Origin: Helicobacter bizzozeronii CCUG 35545
Lineage (GTDB): Bacteria; Campylobacterota; Campylobacteria; Campylobacterales; Helicobacteraceae
Direction of reading: 5' to 3'
Assembly (NCBI GenBank): GCA_000263275.1
Contig: CAGP01000032.1
Coordinates: 1 to 55,872 of the forward strand
Length of the DNA stretch: 55,872 bases
The notes under the pieces are model-generated. The model was not told where the DNA came from and searched no databases. It worked only from the letters and a program-made list of their open reading frames with translations. The position numbers were made by a program, and so were the translations under genes. Below are positions 39,839 through 48,938 of the stretch, piece after piece (the first letter of the stretch is position 1; every line of letters begins with the position of its first letter).

Positions 39839-40731
39839 ATGCATATTGGGGTCGCTATTTTGCAACACGCCTACCAAGGCGATCGACTCAAGACCTTGCA
39901 ACACACACAGGGCATGCTTGAAAAAGCCAAAGAACAACACCCCGATCTCAACTTGGTGGTTTTGCCCGAATTACACCCCTACCCGTATTTTTGCCAGCAT
40001 GAAGACCCATGTTACTTTGAGTGGGCGCGTTTTTATGATGAGGACATGACTTTTTTTAAGTGCTTTGGCTAAGGATTATCAAGTGGTGTTGGTGGGTTCT
40101 TTGTTTGAAAAACGCATGGAGGGGGTTTTCCACAACACGGCGGTTGTCTTTGAGGCTGATGGGCGCGTTTTAGGCAAACAGCGCAAAATGCATATCCCTG
40201 ACGACCCGCGTTTTTATGAAAAATTTTATTTCACGCCCGGGGATACTATCGCCCCTATTGCGAGCAGTGTGGGGAATTTGGGCGTGTTGGTGTGCTGGGA
40301 TCAGTGGTTCCCTGAGACCGCACGAATCATGGCATTAAAAAAAAGCCGATATGTTGATTTACCCCAGTGCGATCGGGTGGTTTTGCGATGATAGCGAGAG
40401 TGTAGCCGATAAACTCTTGCAAAGAGAGGCATGGAAGGGCGTGCAAAGGGGGCATAGTATCGCCAATGCCATGCCGGTCATCACCTCTAATCGTGTGGGT
40501 GTTGAAAAAGACCTATCCGGGCAGACCAGCGGGCTAAACTTCTTTGGGAGCAGTTTTATTTATGGGGCTTTTGGGGAGGAGTTGGCATGTGCAAGCGAGC
40601 AAGAGGAAATTTTATATGCGCGCCTTGATTTGCAAAAAAGCGCACAGGCGCGCCAAATATGGCCTTTTTTTAGGGATCGGCGCATCGATGCTTATGGGGA
40701 TCTCTTAAAGCGGGTAGCCGATGAATCTTAA
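39839..40731 (+). CDS. Carbon-nitrogen hydrolase, N-carbamoylputrescine amidase-like, two apparent frameshifts
   Basis: Nitrilase superfamily enzyme (HP0757-like) with the Glu-Lys-Cys triad in VVLPELHPYPYF, KQRKMHIPDDP and VLVCWDQWFPE. The Cys region, YPSAIGW and RGHSIANAMPVITSNRVG match AguB-type N-carbamoylputrescine amidases of polyamine synthesis. Breaks are in the T7 run 40051-40057 (six gives MTFLSALAKDYQVVLVGSLFE) and the A8 run 40337-40344 (seven gives MALKKADMLIYPSAIGW). Corrected length is 296 residues. The start lies 2 bases after the acidic microprotein stop. Exact substrate not provable from sequence. Confidence 0.87.
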
Positions 40732-40755
40732 TCCACTCAAGCGGGCGCACACGCA

Positions 40756-40772
40756 TGGTCTCTAAGAGACCA
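40756..40772. promoter_or_regulatory. Perfect inverted repeat upstream of the antiporter gene
   Basis: TGGTCTC-TAA-GAGACCA is a 7-bp perfect stem with a 3-base centre, between the amidase stop and the antiporter ATG (40831). No T tract follows on either strand, so an operator or a weak terminator are both possible. The 99-base gap has no other clear element apart from AAGGA before the ATG. Confidence 0.4.
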
Positions 40773-40830
40773 GCATAGACAACTTAAAAAACATTTGCAA
40801 ATACTACCAAAAAAATACAAGGATTAAGTT

Positions 40831-42123
40831 ATGCTTTTGACAAATGCAGCGGTGGTGTCTGTGCTGGTGATGGTGGCTTTGAGTTTGGCACGGCTCAATA
40901 TTTTACTGGCGATCATGGTGGCTAGCTTGGTGGCTGGGAAGATGGGGGGCTTAAGCATTGTAGAAACCATCAAAATGATGATTGCAGGCATGCAGGGCAA
41001 TTTAGAAACGGCTTTAAGCTATGTGCTTTTGGGGGCTTTGGCAGTGGCGATCTCAAGTGGCAATTTGATCAAGGTCTTGTTAAATAAATTGGTTAGCAAG
41101 ATGGATCAAAAAGCCACGATCTTTTGTTTTTTAATCGCCTTCATTGCGTGTTTTTCACAAAATTTAATCCCCGTGCATATTGCCTTTATCCCCGTTCTCA
41201 TCCCCCCACTTTTACATTTGATGAATCGCTTGCAATTAGATCGGCGGGCGGTGGCGTGTGCGCTGACCTTTGGTTTGCAAGCCCCCTACATGACCATCCC
41301 GGCTGGCTTTGGGCTGATTTTCCAAACCATGATTGTGGATAATTTGGTCCAAAATGGCATCCACACCAACTTATCCCAAGTGGTGGCGGTGATGTCCATT
41401 TCGGGTTTGGCGATGTTGGTTGGCTTGGTTATTGCCGTGTTGGTGCTGTATCGCAAACCCCGTATTTACCAAGAACGCATGGAGATACACGCACAGGGTG
41501 ATTTGAAATTAACCAGTAAGGATTATTTGACCTTGCTAGGGATTGTTTTGGCCTTTATGGTGCAGATTGAAACGGGGTCTTTGCCCTTAGGGGCGTTGAT
41601 TGGCTTGATGGTGATGTTGGTGGGGCGTGTGGTGAAATGGAAGGACATGGACGGGGTGATTGATGAGGGCGTAAAATCCATGGCTTTTGTGGCGTTTGTG
41701 ATGTTGGTGGCGGCTGGCTTTGGGGAAATCTTGCAAAAAACCCATGCCATTAGCGATCTAGTGCATTTAACCGATAAGTTAATCTCTAACAAATTAGAGG
41801 GCGCATTGGTGATGTTGGGTATTGGGCTTTTTATCACCATCGGCATTGGGACTTCCTTTGGGACACTCCCCATCATAGCCGCCTTTTATTGCCCTCTGTG
41901 CGTGGCTCTTGGCTTTAGCACGCCAGCAACCATTTTATTAGTGGGCATAGCAGCCGCTCTAGGCGATGCGGGCTCGCCCGCCTCTGATAGCACCATAGGC
42001 CCTACAACGGGTTTGAACGCCGATGGGCAACACAACCATATTTATGATACATGTTTGCCGACCTTCCTAGTCTATAATATCCCCCTAATCATCTTTGGGA
42101 CACTAGGAGCGTTGCTATTATAA
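40831..42123 (+). CDS. Na+/H+ antiporter family protein (HP0758-like)
   Basis: 430-residue polytopic protein of the NhaC-like/ion-transporter superfamily, frame intact. About eleven membrane helices are visible. Conserved stretches are AFIACFSQNLIPVHIAFIP, IAAALGDAGSPASDSTIGP and GIGTSFGTLPIIAAF. Ion specificity (Na+/H+ or a carboxylate substrate) cannot be decided from sequence. ATG 40831 is preceded by AAGGA. The gene order amidase-antiporter-MATE matches HP0757-0758-0759. Confidence 0.85.
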   Translation: MLLTNAAVVSVLVMVALSLARLNILLAIMVASLVAGKMGGLSIVETIKMMIAGMQGNLETALSYVLLGALAVAISSGNLIKVLLNKLVSKMDQKATIFCFLIAFIACFSQNLIPVHIAFIPVLIPPLLHLMNRLQLDRRAVACALTFGLQAPYMTIPAGFGLIFQTMIVDNLVQNGIHTNLSQVVAVMSISGLAMLVGLVIAVLVLYRKPRIYQERMEIHAQGDLKLTSKDYLTLLGIVLAFMVQIETGSLPLGALIGLMVMLVGRVVKWKDMDGVIDEGVKSMAFVAFVMLVAAGFGEILQKTHAISDLVHLTDKLISNKLEGALVMLGIGLFITIGIGTSFGTLPIIAAFYCPLCVALGFSTPATILLVGIAAALGDAGSPASDSTIGPTTGLNADGQHNHIYDTCLPTFLVYNIPLIIFGTLGALLL

Positions 42124-43454
42124 AGGCGATCCGTTGGTGGCGACTCAAAAAGGTTTTAAGCCTTGCCCTGCCCTCTGGGGTGAATAACTTTTTAGAAATC
42201 TTTGTTTTGGCTGTCTCCATCTTTTTTATGGGGAAACTCTCAGATTCACATATTGTGGCGATGGGGGTGGGTTTGCAATACATGCTCTTATTTTATGCCC
42301 TCAACTCTGTATTTTACATTGGCACGAATGCGACCCTTAGCCGTTTGGTGGGGGCAAAGGATATGGAGCTGGTGTCTGTGGGCTATTGCAGTATCTTACT
42401 GGGGGCGTGTGTGCTGTGTGGCTTGGCTGGCGTGGTGGGCTTTTTGGGGGTGTCTAGCTTTGTGGATTGGATGGGGCTTAAAGATGAGGCTAATCATTTG
42501 GCACAAGAATACCTGCATATTTTGGTCCTTGCCCTGCCCGCTATTTTTATTAAAAATGTGATGGTGGCGGCATTGGCGAGTTTCTCAGACACGCTCACCC
42601 CCTTTTTAATTAAGCTGGTGATGAGTGTTTTATGCTTGTTTTTAAACCAAGCCTTGATCTTTGGGGATTTTGGCTTTGTGCGTTTGGGAATCAAGGGAGC
42701 GGCATGGGCAAATGTGATTGTGGCGTTTGTAGAATTAGCCATGCTCTTTGCAATCACCACAGCCACGAAAAAAGCTCTTGGATTCCACATGACCTTTGAT
42801 TTTGGCTTTTTCAAGCGGGCTTGGAAAGTGGGCTACCCCTCAGGATTTGAGAGGCTCTTAACCCTTTTTTCCATGGCGTTAATCTCTAAGTTTGTGGCTA
42901 GCTACGGCGATGAAGTGCTAGCGGGCATGCAAATTGGCTTGCGTGTGGAGAGTTTTAGCTACATGCCCGGCTTAGGTTTTAGCATTGCGTGCATGGTCTT
43001 GGTGGGGCAACATCTAGGGGCTAATCAAGTCCAAAAGGCACAAGAATATGTCCGCACCACTTTAAAAATGGGCGTGTTATTTTTAGGCGTGATGGGGGTT
43101 TTGTTGGTGGTCTTTGCCAAGCCCTTTGCATCGGTTTTCACGCATAATTTAGCGGTTGTGGAGGTGGCGGGGTGGTATTTAGTCGCTGTGGGGGCTTCCC
43201 AAGTGCCCTTGGCGTGTTTATTTGTGCTGGATGGGACTTTTAGAGGGGCAGGGATGGCCAAGGTCTCGCTTTTTATCAATACGCTTAGTCTGTGGTCTTT
43301 GCGTATTATCCCCATGTATTTTTTGCTCCACCATGGCTACCATGTCCGTTGGCTTTTTGTGGTGATTTGCCTAGAAACTTACGCCCGCGCGGGGGTTTTT
43401 TATTGGGCTTATAGGCGGGGTTGGTGGAAAAAACCCGGGCGTTTTGCCCACTAG
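42117..43454 (+). CDS. MATE-family multidrug/Na+ exporter (HP0759-like)
   Basis: Polytopic exporter with twelve predicted helices. The first GTG (42180) lies inside helix 1 (LPSGVNNFLEIFVLAVSIFF), so the real start must be upstream. The frame stays open through IKAIRWWRLKKVLSLALPSG to at least 42117, but offers only ATT or ATA codons overlapping the antiporter stop, with AGGAG before them. Either a rare start is used or a base is miscalled. Length from 42117 is 445 residues. The family is seen in PSGFERLLTLFSMALISKF and FRGAGMAKVSLFINTLSLW. The stop codon overlaps the gmd stop on the opposite strand. Confidence 0.85.
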   Translation: MIKAIRWWRLKKVLSLALPSGVNNFLEIFVLAVSIFFMGKLSDSHIVAMGVGLQYMLLFYALNSVFYIGTNATLSRLVGAKDMELVSVGYCSILLGACVLCGLAGVVGFLGVSSFVDWMGLKDEANHLAQEYLHILVLALPAIFIKNVMVAALASFSDTLTPFLIKLVMSVLCLFLNQALIFGDFGFVRLGIKGAAWANVIVAFVELAMLFAITTATKKALGFHMTFDFGFFKRAWKVGYPSGFERLLTLFSMALISKFVASYGDEVLAGMQIGLRVESFSYMPGLGFSIACMVLVGQHLGANQVQKAQEYVRTTLKMGVLFLGVMGVLLVVFAKPFASVFTHNLAVVEVAGWYLVAVGASQVPLACLFVLDGTFRGAGMAKVSLFINTLSLWSLRIIPMYFLLHHGYHVRWLFVVICLETYARAGVFYWAYRRGWWKKPGRFAH

Positions 43455-44554
43455 GTGCGTGCGATCAAGGCTTCTTTTTTTGGCTAGAGCCAAATCGCTT
43501 GTTAGCATGTCTAAAATGAGATCATCAACCCCAAATTGGCGTTTCCAACCCAGTTCACGCTCGATCTTGCTAGGATCGCCTAGCAATAAATCCACTTCTG
43601 TGGGGCGGAAATAACGCGGATCCACACGCAAGACAATTTGATTAGGGCTTAAGGGGTGGGTGAAATCCACTAGGGGGCTTTGTTTGAGATCGACCACCAC
43701 GCCCACCTCATCTAAGCCCTGACCTTGAAACTCCACGATCACGCCCACCTTTTCAAAGCAAGCCCGTGCAAACTCACGGATACTCAAGGTCTTGCCACTG
43801 GCAACGACATAATCTATAGGCGTGTGGTGTTGCAACATCAAATGCATCGCCACGACATAATCCTTAGCATGCCCATAGTCGCGTTTGGCATCCAAATTCC
43901 CCAAAAACAAGCAATCTTGCAAGCCATAGAGTAGGCGCGCAATCGCCATCGTGATCTTGCGGGTAACAAAGGTTTCCCCCCGCACCGGGCTTTCATGGTT
44001 AAATAAAATCCCATTGAGCGCAAAAAAACCCATAAGCCTCGCGGTAGTTTTTGGTGATGTAGTAGCCATAGAGTTTTGCCACAGCATAAGGGCTTCTGGG
44101 GTTAAAGGGGGTGTTTTCATTTTGGGGGGTTTGCAAGACTTCCCCATAAAGCTCGGAGGTGCTGGCTTGGTAAAAACGGGTGTTCTTAAGACCTAACAAA
44201 CGCATCGCCTCTAAAATCCGCAAGGTCCCCAAGGCATCCACATTAGCCGTGTATTCGGGCATCTCAAAAGAAACCTGCACATGGCTTTGTGCGGCTAGAT
44301 TGTAGATTTCATCGGGCTTGATCTTGGCGATTAGGGCAATGATATTTGCCGAATCGGTCAAGTCCCCATAGTGCAAAGAAAAAATGCGCATGGTTGCTAT
44401 GCACATCCTCATAAATGGCATCGATTCGGGCGGTGTTAAAGGACGAACTGCGCCTTTTAATCCCATGCACTTCATAACCCAAATTGAGCAAATGGCGGGC
44501 TAGATAGCTCCCATCTTGTCCGGTGATCCCAGTAATCAAAGCAACTTTTTTCAT
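43451..44554 (-). CDS. gmd: GDP-mannose 4,6-dehydratase, three apparent frameshifts
   Basis: Converts GDP-mannose to GDP-4-keto-6-deoxymannose, the precursor of GDP-fucose for Lewis-type O-antigen. It has NAD site [44 protein letters not shown], the catalytic [12 protein letters not shown] (Y-x3-K) and [21 protein letters not shown]. Breaks are in the A6 run 44379-44384, the A7 run 44022-44028 and the T7 run 43475-43481. One base less at each gives a 366-residue protein ending KKEALIART, at a TAG that shares CTAG with the MATE stop. Start ATG 44554 has AAAGGAAG and follows manC by 9 bases. Confidence 0.94.
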
Positions 44555-44563
44555 TTTCTTCCT

Positions 44564-45955
44564 TTAGGGGCGTTTGTAATCATCTTCTAAGCGTTCAATG
44601 TCGCTTTCATCTAGACATGCACCGCATTGCACTTCTAAAATTGTTAGGGGCTCATTAGTGTCATTGCCTAAGCGGTGGATTTGCCCCTGCTTGATAAACA
44701 CGCTTTCATTGGTCGCCACTTGCAAACACCGATCCCCCACCACCACGCTAGCTACCCCCTCCACAACGACCCAATGTTCGCTTCTATGCTGGTGTCTTTG
44801 CAAGCTCAAGCGTTTATGGGGTGTGATCTTTAAAAGTTTGACCTTAAAAAAAAGGGCATTCTAGCAAGACCTCAAAACTCCCCCACGGGCGGTATTCTAG
44901 GGGGTAGTTATGCACCAGATCGGGGTGTTTTTGGGTGATCTGTGTAAGCAAAGTGGGGAGCTTGTCTAGGTGATCTTGGTGGGCAATGAGCAAGCCATCT
45001 TTAGTATCCACCACCACCAAGCCATGCACGCCCAACAAAGCACTGAATTTGTGGCTATAGACATAATTATGCGTGGCGTGCTCAAAAAGAACTGGCTTAG
45101 AGGTGTGGGGGGTGTTGTGCTGGCTGTCTGCTGGCAAACTTTGTTTCAGGCTTGTAAAATGCCCCACATCACGCCAATTGGCCTTTAGGGGCACGACAAA
45201 GAGATCAGGGCATTTTTGCCACAAACACACATCCACGCTCCCCCCCTCTTCTAAGTCTTGGGTTTCGCATTTGATAATATGGGGCAAGCGTTTAGCTTGT
45301 TTAAAAAATTTCTTGGCAGGCTTGGAGCATGTGGGGAGCATGTTGGGCACAAGCTTGCAAAAACACGCCCGCTTTAAAGACAAACATGCCACTATTGGTA
45401 TAAAAATGCCCTTGTGCTGGGGCTTTAAGTTGGGCGATCTGAGCAGAGCTGGGCTTTTCAACAAAGCCTAGCACGGGGGCGATCTCCCCCTCAAGCGGGG
45501 CGCATGTGATCAAGCCATATTGGCTACTGGGCTCTTGATCTATCCCAAAGAGCATGGTTTTATCCTCTTGGGCGTGCTGGATTGCCACTTCTAACGCCTT
45601 TTGAAAGGCTTGTTTGTCCATGAGGTGATCGGTGGGGCTCACGACCAAAATCTCTTGAGAATCACATGCCAAACTTGCCAAGATCAAGGCGTTCATGGTG
45701 TTTTTAGGGGTGCTCTCCAATAAAAAAATCGCTGCGATCTTCTACATGGGCTAGACTCATCTCCTCTAGGGCATGGAAGTAATGCGTTTCATTGCACACT
45801 ACCAAAAAACGCGCCTGAGGGTGATCCAAACGATCTAAAGCCAGCCCAAAAAGACTCTTGGAATCATAGAGTTTTAAAAATTGCTTGGGGAAATGCGAAC
45901 GACTCAGGGGCCAGAGCCTTTTCCCACTCCCCCCGCTCAAAATGACATGCACCAT
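44564..45955 (-). CDS. manC: Mannose-1-phosphate guanylyltransferase/mannose-6-phosphate isomerase, three apparent frameshifts
   Basis: Bifunctional enzyme making GDP-mannose. The N-terminal nucleotidyltransferase has ILSGGSGKRLWPLSRSHFPKQ, VVSPTDHLM and FVEKP. The C-terminal cupin isomerase has YRPWGSFEVL, HKRLSLQRHQHRSEHW and VFIKQGQIHRLGN. Breaks are in the A7 run 45722-45728, the A6 run 45303-45308 and the A8 run 44846-44853; one base less at each gives 462 residues, matching HP0043. Upstream of gmd in the same operon, as HP0043-HP0044 in H. pylori. The GDP-fucose synthase gene (fcl, HP0045 in H. pylori) is not in this window. Confidence 0.93.
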
Positions 45956-46022
45956 GCCTAACCTTTGTGAAAAAAATAAACAATAGACACTAAAATTAAC
46001 TATATATTTGTAGATTTAATGA

Positions 46023-46028
46023 TATAAT
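46023..46028 (+). promoter_or_regulatory. Predicted -10 box of hugZ
   Basis: TATAAT in GATATAATAAG, 33 bases before the hugZ ATG, with GAGGAG as ribosome site. The 106-base divergent gap (45956-46061) is AT-rich, with ACTATATATTTGTAG before the -10; a Fur site would be expected for a haem gene, but no clear one is readable. Confidence 0.6.
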
Positions 46029-46061
46029 AAGAAGCCTTAAAAATACTACGAGGAGTTTTAG

Positions 46062-46967
46062 ATGGATATTAGTTTCATTGTTAAGCATATGAATGAAAAT
46101 CATGTGCCAGACATGGAGGCGTTGCTAGCCAAGTTCGGTCAAGTTAGAGGTGCACGCGATGTTCGCATGAAAAATGCGGATATGGGTGGCATGGACATCG
46201 TTTATGTGATGGATAGCAGAGAATCAATGCTAAGGATTGACTTCCCCGCTAAAGTTGAGAGCGTTGAGGGCGTTAAAGATGCGATCATCGAAATGTGCCG
46301 ATCACTTGCCAAAACCACCGATATGGACGAAGTGCGTGCGGATTTAGAGCGTTTTAGAGAAAGCTTTAGCACCGTCTGCATCGCTAGCTTGAGCCCTGAA
46401 AATGAAGTGATCTGTTCTTACAGCGCACTTCTGTTTGATGATCGCGATGGTAGGAGGCAATTCTACATTTATGTGAGCGAAGTGGCTGAACACTTCAATA
46501 GCATCAAAGCCCACCCTGACAATGTTGAAATCATGTTCTTAGAGGATGAAGCAACAGCCAAATCCCCCATTCTACGCCGCCGTCTGCGCTATAGGACTCG
46601 CGTTACTTTCATGGAAAGAGGCGTAGAGTTTGATCGCGTTTATGATAACTTCATCCAAAAACATGGCAAAGGTCGTGGTTTAGAAACCATCCGCCACATG
46701 CAAGATTTCCATCTCATCAAACTAGACTTCATCAGGGGTCGCTTTGTGAAAGGTTTTGGACAAGCTTACGACATTGATGCGCATGGCAATATCACCTATG
46801 TAGGCAGCAAAGGCAACCCACACACCATGAAAGATCGCAGAGATCATAGCGTGGATCGCCATCCAGAACACCCCCATCACCCACACGGGCATCCCCACGC
46901 CGATCGCCGTGATCGCCACGAACACCCCCATAGAGACCATGGGAGAGATGAACGCATTAGCCACTAA
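46062..46967 (+). CDS. hugZ: HugZ-type haem oxygenase with histidine-rich C-terminal tail
   Basis: Split-barrel haem-degrading enzyme that frees iron from haem. Residues 1 to about 250 match H. pylori HugZ closely: HMNENHVPDMEALLAKFGQV, CIASLSPENEVICSYSALL, YIYVSEVAEHF, VEIMFLEDEATAKS, RRRLRYRTRVTF and DFHLIKLDF. The end GNPHTM keeps the histidine that binds haem iron in H. pylori HugZ. H. pylori HugZ stops there; this protein adds about 44 residues containing 13 His (RHPEHPHHPHGHPHADRR type) with Asp and Arg. This tail resembles nickel- or zinc-binding His-rich ends (inference). The frame is intact, 301 residues. Confidence 0.92.
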   Translation: MDISFIVKHMNENHVPDMEALLAKFGQVRGARDVRMKNADMGGMDIVYVMDSRESMLRIDFPAKVESVEGVKDAIIEMCRSLAKTTDMDEVRADLERFRESFSTVCIASLSPENEVICSYSALLFDDRDGRRQFYIYVSEVAEHFNSIKAHPDNVEIMFLEDEATAKSPILRRRLRYRTRVTFMERGVEFDRVYDNFIQKHGKGRGLETIRHMQDFHLIKLDFIRGRFVKGFGQAYDIDAHGNITYVGSKGNPHTMKDRRDHSVDRHPEHPHHPHGHPHADRRDRHEHPHRDHGRDERISH

Positions 46968-46971
46968 TGCG
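46953..46971. repeat. Perfect hairpin spanning the hugZ stop codon
   Basis: CGCATTAG-CCA-CTAATGCG, an 8-bp perfect stem with a 3-base loop that includes the TAA stop. It lies 4 bases before a second, G/C-rich hairpin with a T run. Confidence 0.7.
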
Positions 46972-46975
46972 TCTT

Positions 46976-46995
46976 GCCCCCTTGGGGGGCTTTTT
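46976..46995 (+). terminator. Rho-independent terminator of hugZ
   Basis: GCCCCC and GGGGGC form a 6-bp G/C stem followed by TTTTT, directly after hugZ and before the rpsB promoter region. Confidence 0.75.
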
Positions 46996-47037
46996 AGATT
47001 TTCGTTTTGGTTTTAGCTTTTGTTTTAAAATCCCGCA

Positions 47038-47070
47038 CACGCTTTAGCTTAAAGTGATCGTCAAAGCGTG
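47038..47070 (+). promoter_or_regulatory. rpsB leader inverted repeats
   Basis: CACGCTTT (47038-47045) pairs perfectly with AAAGCGTG (47063-47070), 24 bases before the rpsB ATG. An inner CTTTA-GCT-TAAAG (47042-47054) would compete for the same CTTT. A likely -10 TAAAAT is at 47026-47031. S2 represses its own rpsB-tsf mRNA in enterobacteria; whether this leader serves the same end is inference. Confidence 0.45.
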
Positions 47071-47094
47071 GAGGCAAACTTTAAGGAGTAAAGA

Positions 47095-47884
47095 ATGATC
47101 ACCATGAAAGATTTATTAGAATGTGGGGTGCATTTTGGGCACCAAACACGGCGTTGGAATCCTAAGACAGCGCGCTTTATCTTTGGCGTGCGCAAGAACA
47201 TCCACATCATCGACTTGCAAAAAACTTTGCGTTACTTCCGCTACACCTATAATATCGTGCGTGATGCTAGTGCAGAGGGCAAGACCATTATGTTTGTGGG
47301 CACTAAAAAGCAAGCCAGCGATGCGCTCAAGGAATATGCCATGCAGGTCAATGTCCCCTATGTCAATTACCGCTGGCTAGGTGGGATGCTCACCAATTTT
47401 AGCACCATTAGAAAGTCCGTGCGTAAGTTAGAGATCATGGAGGAGATGGAGAGCAGCGGGCAGATTGATTTACTCACCAAAAAAAGAAAAGCTCATGATC
47501 TTGCGTAAAAAAGAGAAATTAGAAAAGTATTTGGGTGGGGTGCGCCACATGAAAAAAATGCCCGATATGATGTTCATTGTGGATGTGGTGAAAGAAAAAA
47601 TCGCCGTGGCGGAGGCACGCCGCCTTGGTATCCCCATCATCGCCCCCCTAGACACCAATTGCGATCCCGATTTAGTGGATTACCCCATTCCGGGCAATGA
47701 TGATGCGATTCGCTCCATTCGGCTTTTTTGTAAAGAAATGGCAGAGGCGATCACGGAGGGGCGTGAGTTGGTGGGGCGATCCACAGAAGAAGTTGAGGAA
47801 GTCGAACACGCTAGCGAGTTAGAACAAGCAGAATTACTAGAAGAATTGCAATTAGAAGGAGGGCAAGATGAGCACACAAATTAG
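47095..47884 (+). CDS. rpsB: 30S ribosomal protein S2, one apparent frameshift
   Basis: Small-subunit protein. It reads [58 protein letters not shown] and, after the break, [19 protein letters not shown] and [19 protein letters not shown]. The A7 run 47479-47485 should be six, giving [23 protein letters not shown]. Corrected length is 262 residues with an acidic C-terminal tail ([16 protein letters not shown]). It overlaps tsf by 17 bases. A gene this essential cannot truly be broken, which argues for indel errors. Confidence 0.97.
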
Positions 47885-48936
47885 TGCCGCCCAAGTCAAG
47901 CAACTACGGGAAATGAGCGATGCGCCCATGATGGATTGCAAAAAGGCGTTGGTGGAATGTGGGGGGGATTTGGAAAAATCTTTAGAATACCTACGCCAAA
48001 AGGGCTTGAGTAAGGCGATTAAAAAGGCAGATAGACTGGCTAGCGAGGGCGTGATTGCCCTAGATGTCCATGAAGCCCAAGCCACCATGTTAGAGATCAA
48101 TAGCGAAACCGATTTTGTAGCTAAAAACGAGAACTTTAAAACTTTGGTGAGTCAAAGCCTAGAGGTGGCTAAGTCTTCTAACGCCCAAAGCGTGGAAGAA
48201 CTCTATCAGGCTTGTGTGGGGGGTGAAAAATTCCAAGATTATTTGCATGCGGCGGTGGCTAAAATTGGAGAAAATATTGTGGTGCGGCGTTTGGCTTGCG
48301 TGCAAGCAAAACACAATGAAGCCCTGAATGCCTATTTGCATGCTAATCACAGAGTGGGTGCGATCATTAAAATCGCCCACAAAGACCCCAAAAACACGCC
48401 CGCTTTAAGGGAGCTAGCCCGCCAAATTGCCATGCATGCCGCTGCGATGAAACCCGTTGTTCTCGATCACCACGCCTTTAGCCCCGAGTTTATCGCCCAA
48501 GAAAAATTAGCCTTAGTGGCTGAGATTGAAAAGGAAAATGAGGAATTTAAGCGCTTAGGCAAGCCCTTAAAGCATATCCCTAAGTTTGTGAGCATGGTAG
48601 AGCTCACCCCCGCCGTGCTCCAAGCCCAAGAGGAGGAGTTTAAAGCGCAACTCAAAGCAGAGGGCAAGCCTGAGAAAATCTTTGATAAGATCATTCCGGG
48701 CAAGATGGAACGATTCATGGCTGATAACACTCTATTAGATCAACGCCTCACCTTGCTAGGGCAGTTTTTTTGTGATGGACGATAAAAAGACCATCGCACA
48801 AGTCCTCCAAGAAAAAGGCGCGCAACTCCATGATGATTTGGCAATCAGTGCTTATGTGCGTTTTGAAGTGGGCGAGGGCGTGGAGAAAAAGAGCGGGGAT
48901 TTCGCTGCTGAAGTGGCCGCCCAAATGCAAGGCTGA
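47868..48936 (+). CDS. tsf: Elongation factor Ts, one apparent frameshift
   Basis: Guanine nucleotide exchange factor for EF-Tu. It starts [30 protein letters not shown] and has [17 protein letters not shown], both diagnostic. The T7 run 48765-48771 should be six, which extends the frame through [18 protein letters not shown] to a TGA at 48936. Corrected length is 355 residues, the usual Helicobacter size. The start lies within the last codons of rpsB and the end is 2 bases before metK. Confidence 0.97.
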
Positions 48937-48938
48937 TC

